A DNA stretch of 64,000 nucleotides from the NCBI GenBank assembly GCA_007644065.1, contig VJWN01000006.1:930001-994000 (forward strand). Direction: 5' to 3'. This DNA comes from Margaritispora aquatica. Taxonomy: Eukaryota > Ascomycota > Leotiomycetes > Helotiales > Discinellaceae. Positions 1 through 11,635 of the stretch are shown piece by piece (within the stretch, counting starts at the first letter, position 1; each line of letters begins with the position of its first letter). The notes under the pieces are model-generated. The model ran no database searches. It worked only from the letters and a program-made list of their open reading frames with translations, and was not told where the DNA came from. The position numbers and the translations under genes were made by a program.

Positions 1-319
1 GGGTGGAAAGGAAAGGAGGACGGCCAGCCCGTCGCCGAGACCATTACTACCAGCCGTTCGTTCACCCCCAGAGAAAGTATCAGAAAAGAGACGTCGCGAG
101 GAAGAAGACACCGACGAGATGAGCAAGCTAGTGCAAACTAAGCGACGAAACTCGACCAGCTCGAATGGCTCTGCTGGAAATGGCATGATCAAGAAGAGAA
201 AGAACTTTACCGCCAGTCCTCATGGCACAGGAAATTCTGGCCCAAAGAAGATTGCGATATCTCTCGCACCTGGTATCAAAACAGGCGGAGATAGCTCAGG
301 CGGAAGCAGCGACAGTTGA
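1..319 (+). CDS. 3' end of a nuclear-type protein, possibly PP4 regulatory subunit 3 (Psy2/PPP4R3)
   Basis: The frame is open from base 2 to a TGA at 317-319, so this is the C-terminal ~105 residues of a gene that begins outside the window. The segment is low-complexity and basic. It has a Ser/Pro-rich stretch, an acidic-basic patch KRRREEEDTDE, a KKRK nuclear-localisation-like motif and a terminal PKKIAISLAP followed by Gly/Ser. From memory, fungal SMK-1/PPP4R3 (DUF625) proteins end in a similar KRRREE...KRRNS...KKIAISLAP pattern. The name is therefore a suggestion based on the tail only, as none of the folded domain is present. An ORF at 222-617 in another frame looks like 3' UTR shadow. 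Confidence 0.5.
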   Translation, partial: GGKERRTASPSPRPLLPAVRSPPEKVSEKRRREEEDTDEMSKLVQTKRRNSTSSNGSAGNGMIKKRKNFTASPHGTGNSGPKKIAISLAPGIKTGGDSSGGSSDS

Positions 320-1428
320 AAAGTCCTCTACGAAATCTCGGATATTACAGGGATGGGCAATGCCACGAAGGCGCTTTGGTGTATGGAGTACATGTGATGA
401 GTCAACGCTAATGTTGTTATTACGAGCTGGCATTAGCTTTTGCTGTGGGCGCGAAATATGGATTTCGAGCAAAGGTCAGGGACGACTGACCATTTCAACC
501 TGTATTATAGAATGGCTTTGGTTGGGCATAGGGCACATACGGAGGTTACTACCTGTGTGTCACAACGGAATGAATACCCTGAGCATGAATCTTATTGTTG
601 TTTACGTCCAATTTTGAACCTTTGTTGATCCCCTCTTGATGTTTGTGATGGCAATGGTAAAGCTTTCATTCCCTCTTCTCAAGTCAGCACGCTCTGTTTC
701 CCATCCAGACATTGTAAGTCTCGTATATTTTCTCGCTTGGAAAAGGAGTTGGTCAATCATTACGAGTCATTGGATCGTCAACCGAGGGGACGATGGTCAT
801 GCTTAATTCAGCTTCAGCGCTCAAGCCCGAGGAGAGCTGGCCTTTGGGATTGCAAAGCCAGATTGCTTGATATACTGTGAATTTCTCTCATTCTGTTGAT
901 TATCGGTAAAATTTGAAATCAGTGTGCGAGATCTTGTAATGATAGAAATGATAAAGTTAGTTTTATGTGAACGCAATATAAACCAACAGATGTTTACATC
1001 ATCAAATCCACCACCCATGTCTCGCATGGTAAGCGAGTGACTTCGGACGAAACACTCGACCGAGCGGTTGAATTTGCAATCACCAAAGCTTCATCGGAGA
1101 CTTTTTGTATGTCTCCGAGCGTTTGGTAAGCTCTTTCTAGACAGCACAGGGGATTTCATGGCGGGTATCTCAGCACAGGTAGCTTGCGGTTAGTGCTCAA
1201 AGAGGCATGGTGAAAGGCATCTGCCGCACTAGCTCCTCGATATGTTTCAACGTTTACATCAGCATGGTTGAGGGACGACTTCATATAAGAAGTTTCCTCA
1301 CCTCTTGCGAGTTCTATCACTTCATACTTAGATCAGTTTCTTACTCAACTTCGCATCAGCTACTTTTTACCTCAAGTAGAACCCAACAACACATACATCA
1401 CTTGTCTAAGACTAGCCAATCCTCCAAG
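320..1428. other. intergenic, 1.1 kb
   Basis: This stretch holds the probable 3' UTR of the upstream gene and the promoter and 5' UTR of the NmrA-like gene. A CT/CA-rich leader lies at 1330-1428, just before the ATG. I see no supported gene, RNA or repeat. Confidence 0.6.
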
Positions 1429-2316
1429 ATGGCCACCAAGAAACTCCTGATCATGGGGGCAACAGGCAAACAGGGCGGAGCTGCAATTGAAGCCCTCCTC
1501 AAGTCACCCTCTAATTTCCAAATCCTCGCCCTAACCCGCAACGCCTCCTCAGCCTCCGCCCAACGCCTCGCCTCCAACCCCAAGATCACAGTCGTGGAAG
1601 GCGACTCGACCGCGCCCGCCGCCATCTTCGCAGCGCACACGCCCATCCACGGCGTCTTCTGCATGACAACCATGGGCAAGGTGACGGAAGAAGACCAAGC
1701 CAAGCCGCTCATCGACGCCTCGCTCGCCCACGGCGTCGAGCACTTCGTCTTCACGTCCGTGGACCGCGGCGGGCCCGGGCGAAGCGAGCAGAACCCCACG
1801 GTCATCCCGCATTTCGTGACCAAGCATCGCATCGAGGAGTACCTGAAGAGCAAGACCGCGAGTGACGGCTCGAAGATGGCCTGGACCATCCTCAGACCTG
1901 TCGCGTTCATGGATAATCTGACGCCGAATTTCATGGGCAAGGGCTTTGCGAGCATGTGGGCGGGCTTGGGGACGAAGTCGCTGCAGCTGGTGTCGACGCG
2001 TGATATTGGCCTTTTTGCCGCGAGGGCTTTTCAACATCCTGAGAGCTATGCGGGCAAAGCCGTCTCACTTGCGGGGGATGAGTTGACGTTTGAGCAGGGC
2101 AAGAAGGCGTTTAAGGAGAGTGTTGGGTATGAGATGCCCGAAACTTGGGGGTTCGTGGGTGCGGGCATCAAGATGATGGTTAAGGAGATGGGGACGATGT
2201 TTGATTGGTTTAAGAGTGAGGGTTATGGTGCTGATATTCCAGCGCTGAGGAAGGAGGAACCGCAGCTGCAGGACTTTGGGACGTGGTTGAAGGAGAGTAG
2301 TGGGTTTAAGAAGTGA
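1429..2316 (+). CDS. NmrA-like NAD(P)-binding (atypical SDR) protein
   Basis: Single-exon gene of 295 aa. The ATG at 1429 is chosen because the Rossmann fold begins at once there: strand KKLLIMGATGKQGG with the GxxGxxG dinucleotide loop at residues ~9-15. The upstream in-frame extension to 1207 is leader sequence. Later segments fit the NmrA/HSCARG family: VVEGDS, a GVFCMTT strand, HFVFTSVDRGG, a WTILRPVAFMDN substrate-side motif near residue 155, and a C-terminal helical part. Family members bind NADP(H), often as redox sensors or regulators rather than enzymes, so the substrate cannot be predicted. The coding part at 1500-1900 is GC-rich. That opens long antisense frames, which I consider artefacts. 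Confidence 0.85.
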   Translation: MATKKLLIMGATGKQGGAAIEALLKSPSNFQILALTRNASSASAQRLASNPKITVVEGDSTAPAAIFAAHTPIHGVFCMTTMGKVTEEDQAKPLIDASLAHGVEHFVFTSVDRGGPGRSEQNPTVIPHFVTKHRIEEYLKSKTASDGSKMAWTILRPVAFMDNLTPNFMGKGFASMWAGLGTKSLQLVSTRDIGLFAARAFQHPESYAGKAVSLAGDELTFEQGKKAFKESVGYEMPETWGFVGAGIKMMVKEMGTMFDWFKSEGYGADIPALRKEEPQLQDFGTWLKESSGFKK

Positions 2317-3075
2317 GAATGCTTCCATGATGGGTTTGTTCGAGCATAGCAATATGTTTTAATTATAAATGCTATTCCATGTAACTACTACGAGCTTTCT
2401 CGTGAAACATTTTGAATGGAACTATTCTATAGTCACTCAAGGTATAGCAGCTGATCCTTGGTTTCGGGAGTTACGATTATCTCAAGGCTCGCTTAACGCA
2501 GGCATTTTGATAATCTAGGGATATGCAACAAAGGCTAAGCGCACTGCTAAATAACCGTCTCTTTATTCCCTTGCAGCTCTCGATGGTAAGCAGTGACGAG
2601 CGAGTTTGCCTGAGAAATCCAGGTGGTCGAGGCGTTGCCATTTTAATAGTAATCCCAAGGATGTCAACGAAAGGTCGAGAGCTGTCAGTCTCTGGTCAAA
2701 AACATTCATGAGCCAGGCATAGTTCCTATATGTGTCTATAGCGCTCGAATGATTGGATGTTGGTGGATCGTTATTCATTATTCTGGTACGAGATTTGCAA
2801 CTCGCAATGACATTGCCCCCGAAAAGATATTTTACTCATCGCCTTTTAATTAACGAGGATTTTTAGCATTGCTTGATGGACTGTAAAAGCATTTTTGAGG
2901 GGTGCACAACTAGAATCAAAGGGGGCATATTTCACAATTAAAATCAAGTTGTTCAACATATTGTCATCGAACCTGCTGGCAAGAGGATATGATAAGTAGA
3001 CTTCTTCTGCATTATACTGCGCAAAGATCAACATCCAAACTCATTCCAAAACCGCTGATAAACCAACGTCTACAT
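2317..3075. other. convergent 3' intergenic region
   Basis: AT-rich 3' flanks of the NmrA-like gene and of AFG2, which converge here. Only short non-conserved reading frames are visible; no gene or repeat is supported. Confidence 0.6.
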
Positions 3076-5374
3076 CTAGCCCAAAGTTCCCCTTGCACCA
3101 GTTGCCCATTGCTTGAAATTCCAGATCAGCTCCGGCGTAATCTGCTTCTTAACCTGCGGAATAGCCTTCTCAAAGTCCTCCATGTGAATCTGCAACTCTA
3201 ATCCTGTCGCCTCGCATTTCTCAAGAACCAGATTGAAGGCAGTTTGGCAAATTCCCACAACCTCTGCCCCAGAATGGCCCTCCATCTTTGTTGCGAGCTC
3301 GGGGATATTGACATCGTCCGCAAAATCCATCTTTCGCTTCCTCACGTGGAGGATTTCTTCGATGCCCTTGTGGTCAGGTGGTGCAACATAAAGTAGCTGA
3401 TCGAATCTTCCTGGCCTGAGTAGAGCGAGGTCCAGTGCTTGGGGCTGATTGGTGGCGGCGAGAACAGTGACTCCTTTCAAGGTTTCTATTCCATCCATTT
3501 CGTTCAGCAGCGTAGTGAGAACATTGATGCCATTATTGCGCCCGCTGCTGTCACGCTTGCTGCCGATGGATTCTATTTCGTCGAAGAAAATGATACTGGG
3601 GCTAGCTGCTCTTGCTCGCGCGAAAATATTGCGAACGGCTCGCTCTGATTCTCCAACATACATATTGAGCAGCTCAGCACCCTTCACGGCGAAGAAATTG
3701 TATCCAATTTCAGTTGCCATGGCTTGCGCAGTAAGCGTCTTTGAACAGCCTGGAGGGCCGTAGAGGAGTATGCCCTTGGTTGGGGAACCTCCTAATCTCT
3801 TCACACGCTCGTGTCGCTAAACAGGTTAGAATACAGTAATAGCACCATATGGAACGATAACTCACAATCAATGGCGTCTCAACAGCTACACGAAGAGCTT
3901 TCTTGACACTATCTTGACCACCAATTTCATCCCATCGCACACTTGGGGGCTGTAGCGTGATATCGTGCATAGCTGTCGGACGTACTTCCAATAATGCTCT
4001 GTCAAGGTCTTCCTGTGTGACATAAGAGCCCAAATCCGAATCATCAATAACACCTGAACCGCCTTTCATCTCGGAGATTTCGTAGGCTCGGGACAACAGA
4101 ATAGCCAAGTCTTCTGCTGTGTAGGCATGAGTTCTATCGCCTAGTCTGTCTAGCATCGCATCGTGAGCTTCGGGGGCAAATTGCGGCTCCAGAGACTTCA
4201 AAATTGCTTTCCTAGCGCTTGCATCTGGAACAGGCAATGGAATATCCCTTTGGAATCGACCAAGCTTTCTTAGAGACCGCGGAATAAGCGAGATGTCAAG
4301 CGTTGCTGCAATGACTATTACTCGAGGTAGCGAAGATCCGGAATGAGACTGAGCTAAAATATCTAACTCATCTTCCAGTGCTTCTGTGATCCTCTCATGA
4401 ACTGCACCCTCCTTTCCCACCAATTTTTCGAGATTGTCAATTGCAATAATGCTCGGTACGCTCAGCTTGGCATTCTTGAATATCGTTCGGATGGTTTCTG
4501 GCTTAGCATCGCTGCGGATGCGCGTAATATGCTTTCCCCAGCCACTTTTACAGATCTTGTCGAGAATGAAAGTTTTGCCAGTACCATGACCACCATGTAA
4601 TAGTGCAGCACATGATCTTTGAGCTCTTTGAAACTTGAACTCTTTGTCAAATTGGGCAAGAAACTCGTTGAGACTCTTCAATGCCTGGTCGATACCAGCA
4701 ATATTAACCACTTCAAACTTCGTACGTGGTTGAGTTACATCCACTGGCCTCGATATTTTCACCGAAGAGGAGCTTGAGCTGAAAGTGCCGATGTTTGTAG
4801 TACTTCCGTTGACAGACTCTACTTCAAATGTTCTTAAAGGTCCACTAAGTCTTACATTCTGAAAAGTCATGCCCGGAAAAACTTCACCAGCTCGTTTCAA
4901 GAACTCATTCCCAACATACCACTGCCAGTGATGCTTTTCTTCCTCAGTCAACTCTGCTTCATCCTTAGTAGTATCACGTAGCGTGATTGTTTCGGCGACT
5001 TTAACATTTCTGAGATGATCTGGAGCTGAGCATATTTTGAGATCGTCGGCCAGTTTGAAGCCAGTAGCTTCTTGAAAAGTCTTTGTCATCTGAAGCACTT
5101 TTTTGCTCGTGCTTTTGTCGACAGTCGGCCAAGCGATAGCTTCTCTGATATGCTTTACACCTTCATCGGCTTTCCATAGGTAACAAAGCTCGCCAGCTTT
5201 GAGATTGAGTTCACGCATCGCTTCGCCATTGAGGTGAATATAAGCGGCTCGAAGCTGATTTGCAGGCTCTTGTGTTTTTGGCGAGGAGAATGGGCGTATT
5301 TTGACATCCAATGTCTTTTCTGAGTCTAATGAGTCTGGCATGGTGGAGTTCAAATCGTGGTATATCTTGGTCAT
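3076..5374 (-). CDS. AFG2: AAA+ ATPase Afg2/Drg1 (SPATA5-like), 60S ribosome biogenesis
   Basis: Two exons, 5374-3866 and 3816-3076 (intron GTGAGT...TTTAG, phase 0), giving 749 aa. Afg2/Drg1 is a Cdc48-type double AAA ATPase that strips Rlp24 and other shuttling factors from cytoplasmic pre-60S particles. An N-terminal substrate-binding region (~1-210) precedes D1, with Walker A GGHGTGKT (~261-268). D2 has the Afg2-typical Walker A GPPGCSKT (~523-530), Walker B IIFFDEIES and a GRFDQLLYV segment. Yeast Afg2 is of similar length (780 aa). The Walker B position of D1 reads IIAIDNLEK, with Asn in place of the catalytic Glu, so D1 may bind but not hydrolyse ATP. The ATG at 5374 follows stop-poor AT-rich leader and begins the conserved N-domain. 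It is divergently transcribed from the next gene across 326 bp. Confidence 0.9.
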
Positions 5375-5700
5375 GCTGATTGTGACCCAAGATTTATGCT
5401 CCTTGGAAGTGAAGAATATGAAGAATATGAAGGATAAAATATGAAAATAAACGGAGATGATTTGGCAAGGATTTGTGAGCGGCTCCCTAGGCGAGGTGAA
5501 GGGAAGAGGCTTGGCTTGGCCTGGAGCTGGCAAAAAATTACTGGAGCCTCACTGCTAAAGCTTGACCTTGAGCCTCAAGATCTTTTTGACACGATCTACG
5601 GTCCGCACCTCAATTCTCGGATTTCAGCAAGGACAACAAACGAGTACGAGGACGCCCAATCAGCTCTGAATCATATGCATCTGCCATCCAAACAACATTG
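5375..5700. promoter_or_regulatory. divergent promoter region between AFG2 and the RRM-like gene
   Basis: 326 bp separate the two start codons, so both promoters and 5' UTRs must lie here or overlap. No defined TATA box or factor site can be named with confidence. Confidence 0.5.
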
Positions 5701-7731
5701 ATGCTGCTGACGCGCTCTCTGCCGCCGCAGTTCTTGTTGCCATCATGGACCGGTCCTGAGTTGGTGCTGGCAGTTCAGCGATGCTATATTTCCAGCACCT
5801 CAACCAAAAGATTCAAGATCAAAAGACAGACGTACGAATCAATTGAATCTAGAAATAACCTAGAAGAGCAATCCGCAGCCCACACCACAAATGATACGAG
5901 AGAGCGAAAGGGGAGGACATATGCCAGACGTTCCCATCCAGACAACCCTCCTGACAACCCTCCTCCAAGAATCCGTCACTTCAAGCCCCACCCACCTCCT
6001 CGACCAATACCAAAGGCATCAGCAGCATTCTACGTTGGCAAGAGATACGAGGATGCTGGCCCTTCATCTATAACACCAAATCATGAAGACTCCCCGCGAA
6101 CAGTTGACAGTGGCACACGAGAAATTGGTCATGTATCCGATGAGAGCTTTAATATCAGATGGGGGGTCAGCATCAAGGAACCGGTGCCTGCTAGAGTCAA
6201 AAGAGTGAAAGACAATACGCTCAGGAAAATAGGAGTAGGAAAAGGCAAGGGAAAATGGTCTTGGAAACCGCAAATGTCCGAACAACCAGTTTTGGGTCAA
6301 CCGACAGCCCACGCCCAGTCCGAATTGGTTGACAATATAGCTGAGCCGTTGGAACAAGTAGAGGTGCTAGAGAGTCCTAAGTTGGATATGGCTGGACGAT
6401 GGACCGACCCTTCATTGCCAGTTCCAAAGACAAAATCTACAAATCGTCTCCCATGGGAATCTGAGGAAGTACAATCTATTGTACAGATGTCCAAGAAATC
6501 GTCTAAGATTACGCCTGAAAAGCGGACACCACCTCCGTCAAATCTAGTTCCAATTGAGCCTCGTCCTAAAGAGACTATGTCTCTTTTTGAAGAGCTATTT
6601 CCCGAGGAGACCAAGGTACGCATGGAGGCAGTGCGGAGGGCAGAGGAAAGGCTTGAGAAGCTCCCAGCTTTTGAATGGGACTTAGATGAGGGCTTCGAGC
6701 AGTCATGGCAAGCGGAAAGAGAGAAACAAAAAGCGAAGCTTCACGCAATTCCGGAGCGAAGACATCCTGGTCATACTCCTAACAAGAGTCGCGGTAGTGT
6801 TGTCCCTTCACAGGACCTTGGCCACAAGGGAGAAACTGCTCACACGCACGAATTGGCCCATGCTCGTAGACATGAACCTAGCATAGTTATTTTGACGGGC
6901 TTGAGCAAGTATTTGGAAGAAAGCGATTTCTTCAGAGTCAGTCCTAAGGGAAACCACATCGAAGGTTGGACGAGCGGTATCATCAAAGGTATGTCTCTAC
7001 GGTACTCATGCTAGGAGTCTCGCTTACATGGAATAGTTATACCCGCTCGTGAGCAAAAAACCCTCGAGACTCTAGGATACTACTATATTTTGTTCTCCAA
7101 CGATGCAGCAGCACGCGCCTACATGGACAACGTCCGCCGCCTTCACACTCTTGGCAAAACCAAGGGTCCTTCATCAATGCCATTCATGCCCCCACCCCCA
7201 GGCACCCTCAAGGAAGGAGAGAACATCAAAGACCTGCTGCGTGGCTTTTCTGTTGTACCTAGACAGAACCTCCTTTCGATGCGTCTGCTGAACAAGCCAT
7301 ACCGCCCTGGCGTCCTAGAACTCATTAGAGAAGGCGGAATCCCAGCCCTAACAACTCGTGCAAAGGGTGACGCTCTAGTCCTCTTTTCCGTCGATATAGG
7401 GGATATCACGTATTTTGACATCTTGTACGCACTCAAGGAAGACGGACGCATACGAAACATGCACTGGAAATTTGCCGGTGGGAAAGACGTTGATATCATC
7501 AACGTCTTGGAGAACAAGGCGCCATTGGACATAGGAGGAGAGAAACCCGCTTCCAAACTTACCACCTTCAAAGCGCCCCCCAGGTATATATTTGCTATGA
7601 AAGACGCCCATGAAGCACGCCGGTTTGTGCGGGAATGGCACTGTCGCCCAATTGAAGTAGTTAAACAGGGTCAGAAGGACGAGCTGGGACGGGAGAGGCC
7701 GGCTATAGTTAGTGCTGAGCTACTGTGGTAG
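5701..7731 (+). CDS. conserved fungal protein with RRM-like C-terminal region, probably mitochondrial
   Basis: Two exons, 5701-6988 and 7037-7731 (intron GTATGT...AATAG, 48 bp), 660 aa. The start is the ATG at 5701. The first ~40 residues contain hydrophobic and basic residues with few acids and look like a mitochondrial presequence. A long disordered, Pro- and charge-rich middle follows. From about residue 395 there is a folded region. A strand SIVILTGLSKYL, then a loop, then GIIKVIP and a GYYYILF strand, followed by a helix with AARAYMDN, resemble the RNP2/RNP1 order of an RRM. The exon junction falls inside GIIK|VIP, which validates the splice. I do not recognise a named orthologue. An RNA-binding role in mitochondria is inference from fold pattern and presequence only. 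Confidence 0.7.
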
Positions 7732-8065
7732 ATGTAAATAAGTGTACAAATAATTGGTCCTGTTAGAAAGACCTCGACCACTGTATAAAAGTCAAACGAA
7801 ATGCATCATATAGACGATATGACATAGCATCCTGAAGACCAAGTGAAGTTCGCTTCATTTATTCCATGTACACCATAGCTTCATACCTACTCGCAATGTG
7901 AACATGGACAATAGAATGCCCCTTTCGAATTTATGATACCACATGATATAATAGACAACCAAAACTCCACCCAGAAACAGCTCTTTGGAACAGACCCATG
8001 AGATCGAAAAGCGGCATCAAAAGGAAACAACGCATGCATGTCCCACCCAAGCTCCCATTATCTAT
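7732..8065. other. convergent 3' UTR gap
   Basis: AT-rich 3' flanks of two convergent genes. No independent feature is seen. Confidence 0.6.
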
Positions 8066-8855
8066 CTAGCAGCACTTGCCTCCCAAGCCATTTCCACTCC
8101 CCTGTCCTCCTACATCCACAGCACCCTGCGACGTCGACTGATCCGTTTTCGCTGTGTCGATTATGCGCTTCTTGATATCTGCCGCTAAGCTGAAGAAAGC
8201 CTTCTCGACGTTGATGTTGCTCTTGGCCGAGACCTCGAGGAAGGGGATACCGAGCTCATCTGCGAGTTGCTGGCCGCGTTCCGTGGATACTACACGCCTG
8301 TCTTCCCAATCGCACTTGTTGCCGATGAGGATCTTGTTTACGCCCTCTGTAGCGTGCTGCTCGACGTTGGAGAACCATGTGCGGATGTCTATGATGCACA
8401 TCCGATTTTAGCTGGTGTATGGATACCGAGCCGCTTGTGCACGGTGAAGAAAGGAGTAGAAGGGAGAACAGAGGGGTCACATACTATTGAATGAGCGTTC
8501 ATCTGTGACATCGTAAACTAGCAGAATACCCATAGCACCTCTATAGTACGCCGTGGTAATAGTCCTGAATCTCTCCTGTCCAGCCGTGTCCCATATTTGC
8601 AGCTTCACTCTCTTGCCGTCTAGCTCGATTGTCCGGATTTTGAAGTCAATGCCGATGGTTGTGATGAAGGAAGGAGTAAATGAATCTTCGCTAAATCGCA
8701 ATAAACAGCAGGACTTTCCAACACCAGAATCTCCGATCAACAATAGCTTGATCTGCGGGTATGTAGTTAGTATATGGTCAAGGGTATTGGTAGGCAATCC
8801 GGAGTTCCCCAGACTCAGAACTCACCAGGAAGTCATAATTGCGCGTTCCGGCCAT
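8066..8855 (-). CDS. SEC4: Rab GTPase Sec4/SrgA (Rab8 type), secretory vesicle transport
   Basis: Three coding exons, 8855-8826 (10 codons), 8752-8485 and 8388-8066, giving 206 aa. All nucleotide-binding motifs are intact: P-loop GDSGVGKS, switch-I threonine in [23 protein letters not shown] for NKxD, and EVSAK. The C-terminal KCC is the geranylgeranylation signal. The short first exon encodes [10 protein letters not shown], which matches the start of filamentous-fungal SrgA proteins. Sec4/SrgA docks secretory vesicles at the hyphal tip with the exocyst. Both splice joins (DFL|IKLLL and SFN|NIRTW) restore canonical Rab sequence, so the model is secure. Confidence 0.95.
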
Positions 8856-9416
8856 GTTGAAGTCGGTCGCGTATTGGTATCTAAGCTGTGTACGGTTTGC
8901 AGATGTGTAGGAGGGGTTGTAGGTTTGGAAGAGGTCACAATTGTTGGAGGCCTGGTAGAATGGGCGGCGAGAATGACGACAATTGGCAGATCAGCTCTGA
9001 TGGCTAATCTGTGGTTTTCGCAGAGGATGACAAAGTAAGGTGAAAGAATCTCAATTTGACTTCCAGGTATTGTTCGTGACAGGAGTGTTGGTGGAATTCT
9101 CAAGTACTGTACCAAAACAAGAATGATTGTGTTGAACTTGCCTTGCCTCGCCTCTCGTGGTCGTCGCGGCTCGCCAAAGTCGGAAGGTGTTCTGTTCAGG
9201 GTCCAGTATGATGGATTTCGGAATGATATGATCTTCAAAGTTTCAGGAAAGATTCATGCTCGCTGTTAATTATTGATGTGTCACACAGCAGTGTAGATTT
9301 ATAAACTTTATTTGACTATCAACAATCAACAGACCTGTGTCTGTGATTCTGCATTGTTGTATCTAGGTCACGGTTATGTCTATGGCTATAGTTATACATT
9401 TATTCCACTCCAACAC
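8856..9416. promoter_or_regulatory. SEC4 promoter/5' UTR and NCA2 3' flank
   Basis: 561 bp between the SEC4 start and the NCA2 stop, both on the minus strand. The part next to SEC4 is rich in short pyrimidine runs on the coding strand. No further element can be defined. Confidence 0.5.
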
Positions 9417-11474
9417 TTATCTCAACCACTTGCTATATGCCCATCTGATGCGCTCCAAAACCTTGAGCTGGGCTGCAATACCTATGTTGATATTGCACAG
9501 ATCTCCAACATCTTCTAGGAACTCCCTTTCAATCTCTCCAGGGAATAACCTGTGTGCATGTTGCCGGAGCACGTGAACCTCGCATACCAGAAGACCATGA
9601 TCTTTGTAAGAGAGTACATTGTTGTTCGAAGGGGTTGCCGTGGTGAGAATGCGGTCAACATTTCGGAGAATCCTGACTGTTTGTCCTGCCTTGCGTCCCT
9701 GCTTCAACCCTCTTCTGCTACCAAACATTCCACCAAAATACCTAAAGATTGAGAAGCAGACCAAGACGCCAGGTGTAAGCCCCACGAAGCCAAACACCAA
9801 TTCTTGGCTCTTGAGAAGTGCATCAATGCCGCTCAGAGCAACTTCAACGTCAACTTTGGTTTTCTGAACCTGAATTAGAAGTGTTCGGATAAGATCACCT
9901 CGGACAGTGCCTATGAATGGCTGCCGCAGGTCCTTCTCATACGCCCGGAGCACTGGTGTCAAATCTCCCTCTTTCACTCGTGCCCTAATTTCAGTGATCT
10001 GGCTTTCGCTCAAAGGAGAATTTCCAACAGCAACTTCAGGGTTATCAATGGCAAAATCCACTACCATACGTTCTAAGCTTTCCCTGTCTCCACGCAGACT
10101 TTCTTTGCTCATGATAGCAACCTCGCTATCTTTGTCATGCCTGATTGTTGCAATGACTTTCTTGATCGGCTCAAGAACCCAATTCAACCAAAAGTCCCGG
10201 GTCGTGCTTCCAAGATCTCTTACCCAGGTAATGATCTCTGCCCTCCGGTTGACGAATATCCGTAGTATAGTTGTAGAAGATAGTAGTAAGATGCTGGCTG
10301 GCAGCCAATATCGAACAAGCCGTGGGGGTCGGCCAAACTGACTAACGAGATTTTCTGACGATTGGATGTGGTTTGGTATGTGTACTTCTAGAATATGCAG
10401 CAGTCTTCTACTAATTTTGGCTGGCCTGATAACTTCCGCCTCATCGCTCTCTTCAGTTGAGATCTCTGGATCATCTTCCACACTGGCAAATACAGTATCC
10501 TCGAATTCTGATACTCCGGTTTCGAGCATAGTAACATTACGAAGTACAGTGTCCATCAAAGCGACACTCCGCTCCACAACAACCTTCCACTCATGAACAT
10601 CACTCTCCTCCGCTTTAATCTCTGTGGTATCATCACCGATGCCAAAGCTGAGCGCTTCGTCCATGAGTACTCCAAGACCACTGGCACCCATCTCGCGAAG
10701 TCGTCTTAATCTTGCTTGATTCCTGCGTGCTTCTGAGCGAGACAGAGCAATCGGCGAGAGGACTCTTCTTTGAATGTCGGCGACGGATCTTTCCTGTATA
10801 CTTTCTTTCACCAGACCATAAAACTGCTTCCACTGATCAGCGAACCCAGCCCCAATGTCCTGCACACCGGCAAATTCGTCTGGCGAGATACCATCTGCGG
10901 AGACTTCAGCTAGTCGATGTAATCTCTGTTTTGTATCGTGGTAAATATCTTTAGACCAGGCCCAGAACCGCAAGGGTGATGTTTGCACAGCATATAAGCT
11001 AGAGTATGTGTATGAGCCCAGAACCTCATCCCAGTACCAAATGTCGTCACTTAATGGGATCGTCTGGTCCAAAAGAGTGTTGAGGAGCAATCCATATATC
11101 TGAACCGTAGCCTTGCTTACAAGCAACCATTCTAGCTCTGTTTCATATGTGGTAACAACTTGGTCCTCCTCCTCTATGACAAATTCGGAGAGTGCTGCTT
11201 GCTGCAACAAAGTCGAGATGCGCCATGATGATAAAAGAGGGCTTGATGAGGAGGTCGTGGACAGAGCTTTCACTATGGTCTGCAGTTCTGCTATCCGTGG
11301 CGAAGAGGAAAATTTATGTGTTTGCTCGGCAAAGAAGACATCTTGTGAAGCGTGTGGTACGAGGTGAACGCGGTCGAGTTGCGAATCGACTCGACGGACC
11401 TGACTTTGAGGATATTAGTACCAGACAGAGAAGAGAGGGTATCTAGCATGTGCCTACTCAGCCACTAAAGACAT
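9417..11474 (-). CDS. NCA2: Nca2-like mitochondrial protein (nuclear control of ATP synthase expression)
   Basis: Two coding exons: a 17-nt first exon 11474-11458 (MSLVA plus two bases) and 11403-9417, giving 667 aa. The small exon is supported by a donor GTAGGC, a perfect TACTAAT branch point and a TCAAAG acceptor. Splicing yields MSLVADQVRRVDSQLDR, which fits Nca2 family N-termini, whereas the long exon has no usable ATG. The protein has Nca2-type segments: long N-terminal helices, a hydrophobic stretch YWLPASILLLSS, the conserved RQPFIGTVRGDLIRTLLIQVQK motif region and a second membrane segment LVFGFVGLTPGVLV. Yeast Nca2 helps control expression of mitochondrial Atp6/Atp8. A transposon-like element begins only 162 bp upstream of the ATG. 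Confidence 0.87.
11404..11457 (-). other. NCA2 first intron (54 bp)
   Basis: GTAGGC donor, TACTAAT branch point 12 nt before the acceptor AG. It separates a 17-nt coding exon from the rest of NCA2. Confidence 0.8.
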
Positions 11475-11635
11475 CTTTATCTGCAGAACATTGGTGCCAT
11501 TCAAAGTTGAAACTCCAGACGAGCATGACTTTTGAATGAGTGCTTAGAGCTGGAGGCTGGGAGAAAGTTGAATATCGAAAGAATGACGTTTGGATCCCTG
11601 ACCTGGCAGCAGGGATTGACAACGGAAAGAAAAAA

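Noticed and set aside
222..617. 131-aa plus-strand frame
   Set aside because: Overlaps the end of the upstream gene in another frame and then runs through likely 3' UTR. No recognisable features.
1398..2037. Two long antisense frames opposite the NmrA-like gene
   Set aside because: They arise from the GC-rich third positions of the sense gene; one lacks family features and the other is mere Arg/Ala-rich reversal.
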